From: JALXCH01 sp964495805
GTDB lineage: Bacteria > Calditrichota > Calditrichia > RBG-13-44-9
Direction: 5' to 3'
Assembly (NCBI GenBank): GCA_964495805.1
Contig: CAZBWV010000067.1
Span: forward strand, 1 to 28,721
DNA: 28,721 nucleotides
The position numbers were made by a program, and so were the translations under genes. Shown here in pieces: positions 1 to 8,587 of this stretch (position 1 is the stretch's first letter; each line of letters begins with the position of its first letter). The notes under the pieces are model-generated. The model searched no databases. It was not told the DNA's origin and saw only the letters and a program-made list of their open reading frames with translations.

Positions 1-675
1 GTGCCGGTGGTTTTTGCTCCGGTACCAGATACTACGACAGGTGGACAACAGTTTGTCCCGGTTGACTTTGGAAATGGATTATATTTACCCCTGGTTACTG
101 CCGAAACGGGAGTGGCTCATGTATTGTTACCGGAACTCACTGCCTATCAGCAGGGTATCGGTGTTCCAGATTCCACCTGGCTGGTGGCGCACGGTTTGCA
201 ACCTGCTCAGGCTTCGATGATTGTTGCTGCTATGAAAGCGAATGGTTTGACCCCGACTGGTATTCCTATTCCCGGTAACCTGACTTTGACTGCTACCGAA
301 ACGGCTAATATCAAATCCGCTGTGGATGGTTTTAACAATGCCATTGCAACCATTGCCAATCAATTTAAAGTGGTTATGGTAGATGCTAACGCTCTGCTGA
401 CCAAGATTAATGAAGAAGGTGTGGCGGGCCTCAGCGGGAAATATGTGTACTGCGATCCCGGTCGTACTTCTTTCAGTCTGGATGGGGTTCATCCTAATAA
501 TGCAGGATATGCCATTGTTGCCAATGCATTTATTGAAGCAGTGAATACCGCTGCAGGTTTAAGTATTCCAGAACTGAATCCGGCTGATTATGCCGGCCAG
601 TATGTGGGTGGCCGTTTCGAAAAAGTTGCCCCCCAGGCGCTGGAAGGCGTGAAAAATCTGTTTTCTCGCAAGTAA
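1..675 (+). CDS. SGNH/GDSL-like hydrolase, C-terminal part (5' truncated)
   Basis: The frame is open from the first base and ends at TAA 673-675, so only the C-terminal 224 residues are seen. The motif DGVHPNNAGY, with Asp at about residue 161 and His at 164 of the visible part, matches block V of SGNH/GDSL hydrolases, which carries the catalytic Asp and His. The Ser (block I), Gly and Asn blocks would lie upstream, outside the window. Family members cleave ester bonds of lipids or acylated sugars and are often exported. No substrate can be named here. A strong terminator lies 25 bases downstream, so this is the last gene of its transcript. Confidence 0.7.
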   Translation: MPVVFAPVPDTTTGGQQFVPVDFGNGLYLPLVTAETGVAHVLLPELTAYQQGIGVPDSTWLVAHGLQPAQASMIVAAMKANGLTPTGIPIPGNLTLTATETANIKSAVDGFNNAIATIANQFKVVMVDANALLTKINEEGVAGLSGKYVYCDPGRTSFSLDGVHPNNAGYAIVANAFIEAVNTAAGLSIPELNPADYAGQYVGGRFEKVAPQALEGVKNLFSRK

Positions 676-700
676 CAGCCTTGCTGTTTACCTGTTTCGA

Positions 701-740
701 AAAGCCCGGGAGGTAAAGCTCTCCCGGGCTTTTGCTTTTT
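701..740 (+). terminator. Rho-independent terminator after the SGNH hydrolase
   Basis: AAAGCCCGGGAG (701-712) pairs perfectly with CTCCCGGGCTTT (721-732) across an 8-base loop, giving a 12-bp GC-rich stem followed by a T-rich tract. Confidence 0.9.
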
Positions 741-830
741 AAGGAACGGACAACCTTTTGAATTTTCAGTAAACTAAACTACCTGTTAAAGGGATTATAT
801 ACCTTCCGAAAAATGATCGTGATAATAATT

Positions 831-858
831 TTGAATTGCTGGGATTTTTTTCTATCTT
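831..858 (+). promoter_or_regulatory. Candidate vegetative promoter for the coiled-coil/TPR pair
   Basis: TTGAAT (831-836), a 16-base spacer and TATCTT (853-858) stand 32 bases before the ATG at 890. The -10 fits the TANNTT pattern seen at other promoters in the window. It also argues against reading the coding frame from the earlier ATG at 836. Confidence 0.4.
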
Positions 859-889
859 TTCGAATAAAATAAAAATCAGGCGGGACCTC

Positions 890-1063
890 ATGGAAAAGGA
901 TAAAATAACCCAATTGCATCAGAGGTTGAAGGAAATCCAGCGGGAGATAGATCGGCTGAAACGTGATGAAGACCACGTGGAACGGGAACGACTGCTCAAA
1001 ATGATTGATGCCGAACTGTTGGATGCCATTCACAACATGGAAAATTTGTTGAAGAATTTGTGA
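890..1063 (+). CDS. small coiled-coil protein, unknown function
   Basis: A 57-residue, highly charged protein built almost wholly of heptad-like helix (Leu/Ile/Met spacing with many Lys, Arg, Glu and Asp), with no Cys and no membrane segment. The frame could also begin at 836, but those 18 residues overlap the candidate promoter and the natural start is ATG 890. The Shine-Dalgarno is weak (CAGGCGGGA). It ends 7 bases before the TPR gene, so the two are probably co-transcribed and may work together. I do not recognise a family. Confidence 0.6.
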   Translation: MEKDKITQLHQRLKEIQREIDRLKRDEDHVERERLLKMIDAELLDAIHNMENLLKNL

Positions 1064-1070
1064 CCTTTCC

Positions 1071-2612
1071 ATGGCAGAACATCTTTTACGGGTAAAACTT
1101 CAGGCTGCCAAACGGTACAAACAGCAGGGGAATTATCATCAGGCGGAGCAGGAGCTGATGGAAGCGCTGGAGGTGTATCCGGACAATGCCTCGCTGTTGG
1201 TGAGCCTGGCGGATGTGTATTACCACCAGAAACGATATCAGGAAGCGGAACGGCTGCTGAAACAGGTGTTGCAACATCAGCCCAATCATCCCTTTGCCCT
1301 GTATTTAAGCGGATTGGTGGCGTATCGTCAGAATCGCTTTGCAGAAGCTCGGGAATACTTTCAGGCGGTTCTTCATTTGAATCCGGATCATCTCTCCAGC
1401 CAGAAGATGCTGGGCATCCTTTGGATGAGGGAGAAAAAATGGGATCGAGCGCTTCGGTATTTTCAGAAAGCGCTGGAATTGGCACCGAACGATTCTTTTC
1501 TGCTGGCTCAACTGGCACGGGTATATCAGGAAAGGGGAGAGTTTCGGAAAGCACTGGATTTGCTACAGAAAGTAGAGAGTACCGGAGAGGGAACCGAATT
1601 TACCCGACGGCAGATTCTGGAATTAAAAGCACAGCTGGCCGGAAAGACACCGGAAGAAGTCTCGCAGGAAGTGGAGCAGATTCTGACCATCCCGGGTCAG
1701 CGGGAACGGGTGGAACTGTGGCAGATCCGCGCCGAAAGTTTACGCAAAGCGGGTAAGCTGGAACAAGCTGTGGAAGCTTATCGACAGGCGCTGCGTCTGG
1801 ACCCGGAAAACGACTATTTACGCAAACAACTGGGATTTTTGTACAAAAAAATGGGGCGGGATGAACTGGCGGAAGAATATCTGGTTCCCATTTTCCTGAA
1901 AACTCCCGAAGATCCGTTTATTCGGAACACCGTTTATTCCATTTATCGAAAACGGAACGATTTGATGGGATGGATTTCCCTGTTACAGGAAGCCCTTCGT
2001 GTTCATCCGGAGCAGAAACAGTTGTATGGGATTCTGCGCAAATTCCGCTCCGAGCTGGATGCTCTGCACGGGTTAAAGCTCACCGCCCGACAGTTTGAAG
2101 CAGAAATTCAGACCCTGGAATATGTGGATTTACCGTTTCAGTTGCCTGATAAAGATGTTCAACCGTTTCATAAGTTTTTTATTCATATGCTACGGAGTCG
2201 CGAAAAGGTGTTTCCGTTCCAGGAGTTTGAACAGGCCATCCGCCAGGACCCCACCCTTGCCCGTCGAATGCGCAAAAAATGGACTTCAGAATATTTCCGC
2301 TCCCTTTACCAGTTCTGGATGTTCTGGGTGCATTTTTACCTGCTTAGCCGTGAGTTTTCCGAAATTAAGGAAGTGTTTTACCGATACAAACAGGAAGATG
2401 ATTTGGCTCCGGTTAGCTGGATGGTTCGGAAAAAGGAAATCTTCTTTCAGTTGCTTACCACCAAACAACGTCGGACCAAAGAAGTGGTTAAACACCGAAA
2501 AGGGTGGGTGGTTCGTGTCGCTCCGGAAAGGTCCTGGCAAAAGCGAGTGGGCAACTGGCAACTGGCCGGCGAAGACGATTTGCAGGAGTTGTTCTCGCGA
2601 TTGCCGGATTAA
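1071..2612 (+). CDS. TPR-repeat protein with unassigned C-terminal domain
   Basis: A 513-residue protein with no signal peptide, so probably cytoplasmic. The first 175 residues or so are back-to-back 34-residue TPRs with the usual Ala/Gly-Tyr pattern and a Pro at each repeat end (for example the ALELAPND and VLHLNPDH ends). One or two more occur around residues 215-285. TPRs are protein-protein docking surfaces. The remaining C-terminal part is rich in aromatic and basic residues and I cannot assign it. It lies 7 bases behind the coiled-coil gene. Its TAA (2610-2612) overlaps the stop of the convergent symporter gene. Confidence 0.85.
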   Translation: MAEHLLRVKLQAAKRYKQQGNYHQAEQELMEALEVYPDNASLLVSLADVYYHQKRYQEAERLLKQVLQHQPNHPFALYLSGLVAYRQNRFAEAREYFQAVLHLNPDHLSSQKMLGILWMREKKWDRALRYFQKALELAPNDSFLLAQLARVYQERGEFRKALDLLQKVESTGEGTEFTRRQILELKAQLAGKTPEEVSQEVEQILTIPGQRERVELWQIRAESLRKAGKLEQAVEAYRQALRLDPENDYLRKQLGFLYKKMGRDELAEEYLVPIFLKTPEDPFIRNTVYSIYRKRNDLMGWISLLQEALRVHPEQKQLYGILRKFRSELDALHGLKLTARQFEAEIQTLEYVDLPFQLPDKDVQPFHKFFIHMLRSREKVFPFQEFEQAIRQDPTLARRMRKKWTSEYFRSLYQFWMFWVHFYLLSREFSEIKEVFYRYKQEDDLAPVSWMVRKKEIFFQLLTTKQRRTKEVVKHRKGWVVRVAPERSWQKRVGNWQLAGEDDLQELFSRLPD

Positions 2613-4093
2613 CCGGGTTCGTGAGTGCGACTTTTCCCTGAAATAAATCCCACCGCGCTAAGTAAAAATCCCCAGAAGATATATCCCAGTCCGGTTTGAG
2701 CCATCCAACGGGGTTCCACCCCAGTGAGCACACCATATTTTTCCAGGAAATAAAATAGAATGGTACCCAGAAAACCGGCTAAAATTGCCGCATTGACCTG
2801 TCGGGCTGTGGTGGCGGGATGAAACGATGCAACCACCGGAAGGAAAACGGTAGTGGTTAAAATTCCCGAGGAAAGGTAAAAGATGTCCCACAGGGAGTTG
2901 GTGAACAGCGCATACACAAAGGCAAGAAAAATAGCCAGCACAGAACTCCAGCGGGCAATTCGGTTGAGTTGTTCGGGGGTTCGGCGGTGTTTGAGGTGGG
3001 GCTCAATCAGGTCATAGGACAGGGATAGCGCCACGACATTTCCGCATGTGTCCACGGTGGACATGGCTGCGGCAATCAATCCGATTCCCAGAATGGCGTT
3101 TAACCATGTGGGAGAATAATCCTGCATGAGAGCAGTAAAAATCAGTGCGCCGTCCTGAATGCGTTCGGGGATAACCCCATTCACAGGCGGAAAAAGGTGT
3201 AGAGCTGCCAGTCCGATGACCAGTGGTAGAATTCCCACAAAGATCAGCGAGTTCAGGGAAGCAATCGCTACCCCTTTACGGGCTTCCCGATTGTTGCGCC
3301 CGGCTTGCAGACGAATCCACACATCGGTTTCCACCAGCCAGCCGGGAAGGTAAGCGAAAAAGGTTAGCAAAATCAAAGCCATTCCCGGCGAAATCCAGAG
3401 AGAGGGTGCGACCTGTTTGGGGGGTGGAGGGGTATGAAATAGGGAAACGATTCCTGATTCGGAAAGGTGAACCGCTTTCAGCCCCAGGTAGGCGATTATG
3501 GAGATAAATAGGGCCACCAGGAGAAACTGAATTTTGTCTGTGGAAACCACGGCTTCGAATCCGCCGGTGTAGGAATATAGAGCTACAATGAACGCTATGA
3601 GAAAGATGGTGAGGGGTACGGAGATGCCCAGGAACGGAGCGATGGTCGTTCCGGCAGCGTAAATCTCTGCCCCCGCCCAGGTAGTAAAAACAAAAATCAG
3701 TGTGGGTGCCAGCAACCGACGGGTGCGTGTACCAAACCGCTTCTCCAATAACTCCGGCTGGGAGAACACCTGCATTTTCCTGAATAGGGGAGCCAGTACA
3801 AAAAATCCTGCCATGGTGATCAGCCAGGGAATAATCAGTAACCATGCGCCGCCCACTCCGTACCAGTAGAAAAGTTGAACCCCGTACACGCAGGACCAGC
3901 TGATGGACATCATGCTGGCAGAAATGGAGAGCCCCAGCGACCAGCCGGAAAGATTCTGGTTCGCCGACCAGTATGTGCGATTCTCCTGAGCCAGTCCTTT
4001 GCGGCGATCCTTGAAATAGATGTAGTAACCGATGAAAACCACCAGAGCACTATATACTAAGAATGCCGCCCAGTAAATAGCTTCACCTTTCAT
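2609..4093 (-). CDS. sodium:solute symporter family (SSF) transporter
   Basis: A 494-residue polytopic inner-membrane protein with about 13 hydrophobic segments, the usual length for SSF carriers, which couple Na+ entry to uptake of sugars, amino acids or organic acids. Seen motifs are the Ser-rich first core helix (SLGLSISASMMSIS), the YSYTGGFEAVVSTD segment, and the AAAMSTVDTCGN helix that corresponds to the Na2-site helix (TM8) of the LeuT fold. The frame runs upstream to 4156, but ATG 4093 has the good Shine-Dalgarno GGGAG five bases away and begins just before the first membrane helix, so it is chosen. The substrate cannot be told from sequence alone. Confidence 0.9.
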   Translation of the reverse strand: MKGEAIYWAAFLVYSALVVFIGYYIYFKDRRKGLAQENRTYWSANQNLSGWSLGLSISASMMSISWSCVYGVQLFYWYGVGGAWLLIIPWLITMAGFFVLAPLFRKMQVFSQPELLEKRFGTRTRRLLAPTLIFVFTTWAGAEIYAAGTTIAPFLGISVPLTIFLIAFIVALYSYTGGFEAVVSTDKIQFLLVALFISIIAYLGLKAVHLSESGIVSLFHTPPPPKQVAPSLWISPGMALILLTFFAYLPGWLVETDVWIRLQAGRNNREARKGVAIASLNSLIFVGILPLVIGLAALHLFPPVNGVIPERIQDGALIFTALMQDYSPTWLNAILGIGLIAAAMSTVDTCGNVVALSLSYDLIEPHLKHRRTPEQLNRIARWSSVLAIFLAFVYALFTNSLWDIFYLSSGILTTTVFLPVVASFHPATTARQVNAAILAGFLGTILFYFLEKYGVLTGVEPRWMAQTGLGYIFWGFLLSAVGFISGKSRTHEPG

Positions 4094-4448
4094 ATTCACT
4101 CCCGGATTGAGTGGCGCGCCAAAATGAAAAATAATATTATAAGGATTCTGGGACAAAGGATAGTTTGAAAAAGATAAAGAATACTTCCTGATTTATTGAA
4201 GACAAAACGATAAACTGTCCGGTTCCAAAAAAAATTTTGGAATGACCGAAAAATTTTATAATATTTAGTTTCGAAAAGGTGAACTGCCGAACAATGTGAT
4301 TGATGATAACCGGAGAGAAGATTTAAAAAAAGAACCAATTCCCTTTGCTAAAATTTTAGAATTGAAATTTGTGTCGTAATACTATAATTTAGTTATTTCG
4401 AATTCTATAATAAGAAAGGTTAAATTGGGAAAAGGAGTTTAAGTTTTT
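4094..4448. promoter_or_regulatory. AT-rich divergent intergenic region
   Basis: A 355-base stretch between the divergent symporter and TolB/TPR genes, with no convincing gene. On the minus strand a perfect TATAAT (4136-4141) lies 43 bases before the symporter start, but no good -35 is seen. The 10-bp palindrome TGGCGCGCCA (4112-4121) falls between this box and the start codon. In the middle TTCCAAAA (4223-4230) and TTTTGGAA (4235-4242) form an inverted repeat. The right end holds the promoter of the next gene. Confidence 0.5.
4362..4390 (+). promoter_or_regulatory. Candidate vegetative promoter for the TolB-like/TPR gene
   Basis: TTGAAA (4362-4367), 17 bases, then TAATTT (4385-4390). A TATAAT overlaps at 4383 with a 15-base spacer, and another lies at 4406-4411, so the exact -10 is uncertain. 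Confidence 0.45.
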
Positions 4449-6359
4449 TTGAAAAAATTCGATTTTAGTAAAAAAGTTTTAACCAAAGATAAATGGTTTA
4501 GAACGATGACAAATTTTCGCGTTTTGGTAAAAATCTCGTACGTCTTGGTGCTGTTGCTAACCATTTCCTCTCTGGCTCAGGAACAGCGATTGGTGGTGAT
4601 TCTTCCTTTCGAGAACGAAGGTTCCGCAACGTACAACTGGGTGTCCCGCGGAATTGAGGAGATTCTGTACGATAAAATTTCTGATGTCAGCGCCCTACAG
4701 TCGTTTGAGAAGGAGACTTTACTTCGCATTTTAAAGAAGCTGAAAGTAAATGGGATGTCTGAATTGACTGTGAAGAAAGCCTTTGCCATCGGAAAAGAAA
4801 CGGGCGCTGATGTGATTCTGGCAGGTGCTTACAAGGTTACCGGAGATCGCCTGCAGTTGCATTTTCGACTGGTTAGTACTTATACCGGTGCGGACATTTT
4901 TAACGACACCTACACCGGTCGGTTGGCAGATATATTCGATTTACACACCCGGGCGCTTAAGAACATCATCAATACCATGGCATTGACCATTAGCCCTGAA
5001 GAGGAAGCAAAGCTGGAACGCCCGTTGACCAACTCCATTCAAGCATTCGAGAATTACTGTAAGGCTTATGTGAAGTTCCAGCAGGGTGCCAGCATGGAAG
5101 TGGTTGCGGGATTGTTTAAGCGAGCGATCGAAATCGATCCGGATTTCTGGGAAGCGCAGTACAACCTGGGAGTCATTTACTACAATTACGATAAGTATGA
5201 TCTTGCATTGAAGCAATTTAAAAAGGTGGTCTCCCGAAATTCTGAATTTTTCAAGCCATATTATGGAATGGGCATCATTTATTACCTGAAACGTCAGTAC
5301 AGAGAAGCTATCCGCAACCTGAAAAAGGCTATTGAGTTGAATCCCGATTACGATAGAAGTTACTACTATCTGGGAAGAGTCTATTTTCGGATGGATTCCA
5401 TTGAACAGGCCATCACCTATTTAAATAAAGCCGCTGAACTAAATAAAAACTATGCTCCCATTCAATATTACATTGGGCGAGCTAATTTGAAGCGACACTG
5501 GTACAAAACGGCCATTGCGGCTTTTAAAAAGGCCATTAAGCTTAATCCTAATTACTATCTGGCTCATAATGCGCTGGGCGAAGCGTTTTATTTCATCCAG
5601 CGGTACGACGAAGCCATGTATGAGTATCGCAAAGCAATTGAAATTCGAAAAAGCTTTTCCACTGCTTATTTTAATTTAGGGAATGCCATTTATAAAAAGA
5701 ATGCACTGGAAGAGATTGTCGAAGCGTACCTGGATATTCTGGAAACACGATATTCCGGTTTGCCGGAAAATAGCCAGGAGCGAAGTATAGCTGAGGAGTT
5801 AAAAAAACTCAAGGGTACGCGTTCAGTGGCTGAGCAGGAAGTGTACCGGAAAATGATTCAGGCTTACCGAAATGCGTTGAAATATGAACCCGGCTTTTTT
5901 GAAGCGGCTTTTAATCTGGCTTTAACTTATGAGAATGTAGGTCAGCTGGACAGCGCAGAGTATTTCTACAAACGCGCTATAGAGGGGAATCCTCGACTTG
6001 TCCGGGCGCACATGCGTCTGGGACGCCTGTATGAACGAGAAAAGCGTTATGATGAGGCGTTACGGGAATACAAAGAAGTGGTTAAAATTGAACCTTCTTA
6101 CTTTGCCTCCACACCAAGATTAGGTGAGCCGTATCGGTATATCAACATTATTGAAGAAGTGCTCCAGGAGTACCGGGCGAAATACAATCAAAATCCCAAC
6201 GATCCAGAAACATTGCTGGTATTGGCCCGAATTTATGCCAGCCTGGGGCGGTATGGTCAGGCCAGGGAGTTCTACTCGCAGGTTATCAAGATACAACCCA
6301 CCAACCGCGAAGCGACCCTGGCATTAAAACGGCTGAATCGACAGATGCACAAGCTTTAA
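4449..6359 (+). CDS. exported TolB/CsgG-like N-terminal domain plus TPR protein
   Basis: A 636-residue protein. A hydrophobic signal segment (VLVKISYVLVLLLTISSLAQ, about residues 24-43) precedes a TolB/CsgG-like alpha-beta domain (residues ~48-180: LVVILPFENEG, the GIEEILYDKIS helix and GADVILAGAYKV). At least nine TPRs follow to the C-terminus. It should act in the periplasm or at the outer membrane as a docking protein. The start is TTG 4449 with AAAGGAG 11 bases upstream; ATG 4506 would give a tighter signal peptide but has no Shine-Dalgarno. It appears monocistronic, ending in a terminator at 6373. Domain folds are clear; the partner and process are not known. Confidence 0.8.
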   Translation: MKKFDFSKKVLTKDKWFRTMTNFRVLVKISYVLVLLLTISSLAQEQRLVVILPFENEGSATYNWVSRGIEEILYDKISDVSALQSFEKETLLRILKKLKVNGMSELTVKKAFAIGKETGADVILAGAYKVTGDRLQLHFRLVSTYTGADIFNDTYTGRLADIFDLHTRALKNIINTMALTISPEEEAKLERPLTNSIQAFENYCKAYVKFQQGASMEVVAGLFKRAIEIDPDFWEAQYNLGVIYYNYDKYDLALKQFKKVVSRNSEFFKPYYGMGIIYYLKRQYREAIRNLKKAIELNPDYDRSYYYLGRVYFRMDSIEQAITYLNKAAELNKNYAPIQYYIGRANLKRHWYKTAIAAFKKAIKLNPNYYLAHNALGEAFYFIQRYDEAMYEYRKAIEIRKSFSTAYFNLGNAIYKKNALEEIVEAYLDILETRYSGLPENSQERSIAEELKKLKGTRSVAEQEVYRKMIQAYRNALKYEPGFFEAAFNLALTYENVGQLDSAEYFYKRAIEGNPRLVRAHMRLGRLYEREKRYDEALREYKEVVKIEPSYFASTPRLGEPYRYINIIEEVLQEYRAKYNQNPNDPETLLVLARIYASLGRYGQAREFYSQVIKIQPTNREATLALKRLNRQMHKL

Positions 6360-6372
6360 GGAAATCTTGTCC

Positions 6373-6412
6373 ATGGACCACCGAATGTTCCTGCCGGTGG
6401 TCCATCCTTTTA
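6373..6412 (+). terminator. Rho-independent terminator after the TolB/TPR gene
   Basis: ATGGACCACCG (6373-6383) and CGGTGGTCCAT (6395-6405) form an 11-bp perfect stem with an 11-base loop, followed by CCTTTT. The rest of the gap up to 6594 shows nothing beyond AT-rich sequence. Confidence 0.85.
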
Positions 6413-6594
6413 ATGGGACACCCATTCATTCCGTTTGGGTAAAACCTCCCACCTTGTTTAAACCGAATACTTTTAAAAGGCTCATTGATTTCACTCCAGA
6501 TATTTAAAGAATTGAATAAATATACCGGGCAAATTTTAACAAAATTGTCTTTGCAAAAATCTTACCAATTTATCTTATCGATTCAGGAATGTAT

Positions 6595-6621
6595 TAAAGT
6601 CGCCTCTAAAACTTCCGAATA
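6595..6621 (+). promoter_or_regulatory. sigma-28 (FliA-type) promoter of flgN-flgK-flgL
   Basis: TAAAGTCG (6595-6602), 11 bases, TCCGAATA (6614-6621). Compare the enterobacterial consensus TAAAGTTT-N11-GCCGATAA: the -35 core TAAAGT and the CCGA core match. Transcription would start near 6627, which fits a flgN start at 6651 and excludes the in-frame ATG at 6621. Confidence 0.65.
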
Positions 6622-6650
6622 TGAAATTAGCATCTATGGAAGGAGAAATG

Positions 6651-7136
6651 ATGGAACACGGAAGCACCCTTCTTCAACTTTTTCAACAGCGCCTGGAATA
6701 CCTCCAAAAGCTGGAAGAACTGCTGAAATTGCAGCAGAAAGCGCTCATCGATTCGGATCAGGAAGGGATTACCCAATATGCGGAAAAACAGGTGGATTGC
6801 CTGGAGAATATTCAGAAGGTACATCAGGCCTGGCGGGAGAGTTTTACTCGCATCAAAGCCGAACTGAATCTTTCCTCAGCGACCTCGGAACAGCTATTGG
6901 AGATGATACTGACACCAACCGAACGGAAAAAGTGGGAGCAGATGGTTGGCGAGTACAAAGTGGTTGCTCAACGAATTGAAGAATTAAAACAAAATAACAC
7001 GTTGTTAATTCACAATGCTCTTTCGCTGGTTCGCTCCACGTTGCAGCAGCTTCAGGGGCAGCCAGCCGGTCTGGCCGTTTATCATCCGTATCGGAAGCCG
7101 GAGCAGGGACATATTCTGGTGAACAAAAAGATGTAG
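6651..7136 (+). CDS. flgN: FlgN-like flagellar export chaperone
   Basis: A 161-residue, all-helical, Gln/Leu/Glu-rich protein directly upstream of flgK and flgL, the usual place of flgN. FlgN holds the hook-filament junction proteins FlgK and FlgL unfolded in the cytoplasm and hands them to the type III export gate. The C-terminal part (LIHNALSLVRSTLQQL followed by a Tyr/Pro tail) resembles the FlgN pattern of N..L...A..y......L. The frame opens at 6621, but ATG 6651 is preceded five bases away by AGGAG (6641-6645) and lies just inside the predicted sigma-28 transcript. ATG 6648 is the alternative. Assignment rests on context and fold pattern more than on strong sequence motifs. Confidence 0.7.
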   Translation: MEHGSTLLQLFQQRLEYLQKLEELLKLQQKALIDSDQEGITQYAEKQVDCLENIQKVHQAWRESFTRIKAELNLSSATSEQLLEMILTPTERKKWEQMVGEYKVVAQRIEELKQNNTLLIHNALSLVRSTLQQLQGQPAGLAVYHPYRKPEQGHILVNKKM

Positions 7137-7142
7137 GGAACA

Positions 7143-8531
7143 ATGCCGGGAATCTTTCAAAGTCTGGATATTGCACGTCGAGCCATCTGGGCAAGTCGAC
7201 TGGGAATGGATGTGACCAGTCACAACATCGCCAACGTGAACACGGAGGGATATTCGCGCCAGCGTGTTTCCTTCCGCACAGCGAATCCGTTACAACTCCC
7301 TCAGGGACAATTAGGGTTGGGAGTGGGGGTTGGCGATGTGATTCGCGTGCGTAATCGTATGCTGGACCAGCAGTATCGCCAGACCTCTTTTACCCTGGGT
7401 AATGCGCAGATCAAAGAGAGTGTTTATTCTCAGATTGAAGCCATTATTCAAGAGCCCAGTGAGAACGCCCTGGGGAGTTTGATGAATGAATTCTTCGAAG
7501 GGTTTAGCGACCTGGCCGCTGATCCGGAAAATGCTACCATTCGGGATACCGTTCGCCAGAAAGCCATTGCGCTGGTGGATAGTTTTCAGGGAAAAACCAA
7601 TCAGCTCAATTCAATGAAACAATCGCTGGAGAATGACCTTCGTGCCACTGTGGATGAGGTGAACGAAATCATTCACCAGATTGGGATATTAAATCGGCAG
7701 ATTGTTTCGGCGGAGGCCGGAGGGGGCAGTGCCAATGATATGCGAGATCGGCGCGACCTGTTATTGGATCGGCTATCCGAATATATCAAGATTTCCTATA
7801 GCGAGAATACCCGCGGCGCAGTTTCCGTCACGGCCGAAGGTGTCAATCTGGTTTCCGGTACCAAGGTTAATGAATTGTCGGTGGAAAAAATCGGTGATGG
7901 AAACAATACGAAACTTCAGATAAAGGGCTCTAACGGAAAAGCAATCTCGGTGCGATACGGAAAGTTAGGCGGATTACTGGAAATGCGCAATGAAGTAGTG
8001 CCAGGAATTCAGAATGACCTGGATACCCTGGCACAGACACTGATTACCGAAGTCAACCGGATTCATGCCAGTGGTCACACCTTGCCGGAGGGCGACCCGC
8101 CCACCACACGCACCGGGATTCAGTTTTTCTCCGGAAACAATGCGGCTACCATCTCGCTTTCTCCGGATATTCTGGATAGTGTGAATAACATTGCGGTTTC
8201 TGCGGATGGAACGCCAGGCAATGGAGAAGTGGCGTTGTCCATCGCCAATTTACGCACTCAGAAGGTGCTGGCCGGGCGTACCCAGACGTTAGACGATTAT
8301 TACACCACCATGGTGCATTCCCTGGGGGTGGAGATTGAACGGGCTCAGAATACCCGGGAAAGCCAGGAACTGCTGAAGGATCAGATTATGAACCAGCGGG
8401 AGGCTGAATCCGGTGTATCGCTGGATGAGGAAATGACTCATTTGATTCAGTACCAGCGTTCGTTCGAAGCCGCCGCCAAGGTGGTAAAGGTGGTGGACGA
8501 AATGATGGCAACGGTCATCAATATGATCTAA
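7143..8531 (+). CDS. flgK: flagellar hook-associated protein 1, FlgK
   Basis: A 462-residue secreted protein that forms the first junction ring between hook and filament. The N-terminus (GIFQSLDIARRAIWASRLGMDVTSHNIANVNTEGYSRQ region) carries the rod/hook family signature with SHNIANVNTEGYSRQ typical of FlgK. The coiled heptad segment (residues ~150-190) and C-terminus (EEMTHLIQYQRSFEAAAKVV) match the D0/D1 helices. It is somewhat shorter than the roughly 550 residues of enteric FlgK, so the exposed middle domain is small. It begins six bases after flgN with a weak Shine-Dalgarno (AGGGAA), so translational coupling is likely. Confidence 0.95.
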   Translation: MPGIFQSLDIARRAIWASRLGMDVTSHNIANVNTEGYSRQRVSFRTANPLQLPQGQLGLGVGVGDVIRVRNRMLDQQYRQTSFTLGNAQIKESVYSQIEAIIQEPSENALGSLMNEFFEGFSDLAADPENATIRDTVRQKAIALVDSFQGKTNQLNSMKQSLENDLRATVDEVNEIIHQIGILNRQIVSAEAGGGSANDMRDRRDLLLDRLSEYIKISYSENTRGAVSVTAEGVNLVSGTKVNELSVEKIGDGNNTKLQIKGSNGKAISVRYGKLGGLLEMRNEVVPGIQNDLDTLAQTLITEVNRIHASGHTLPEGDPPTTRTGIQFFSGNNAATISLSPDILDSVNNIAVSADGTPGNGEVALSIANLRTQKVLAGRTQTLDDYYTTMVHSLGVEIERAQNTRESQELLKDQIMNQREAESGVSLDEEMTHLIQYQRSFEAAAKVVKVVDEMMATVINMI

Positions 8532-8587
8532 ATCATCTTTTTTCAGGGATGTATTAACACTCAGGAAAATAAGGCAAGGATGCTGAT

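Noticed and set aside
1030..1554. 174-aa leftward frame
   Set aside because: It lies opposite the TPR gene; Pro/Ser-rich shadow composition with no family motif.
3276..3845. 189-aa leftward frame inside the symporter
   Set aside because: Shifted frame of a clear SSF transporter; no independent motif.
4096..4338. 80-aa leftward frame in the divergent intergenic region
   Set aside because: AT-rich, Phe/Leu-rich translation covering the symporter promoter; no Shine-Dalgarno or family likeness.
6485..6979. 164-aa rightward open frame overlapping flgN
   Set aside because: It overlaps the sigma-28 promoter and most of flgN, has low-complexity Ser/Thr/Gly/Arg content typical of a shifted frame, and no Shine-Dalgarno.
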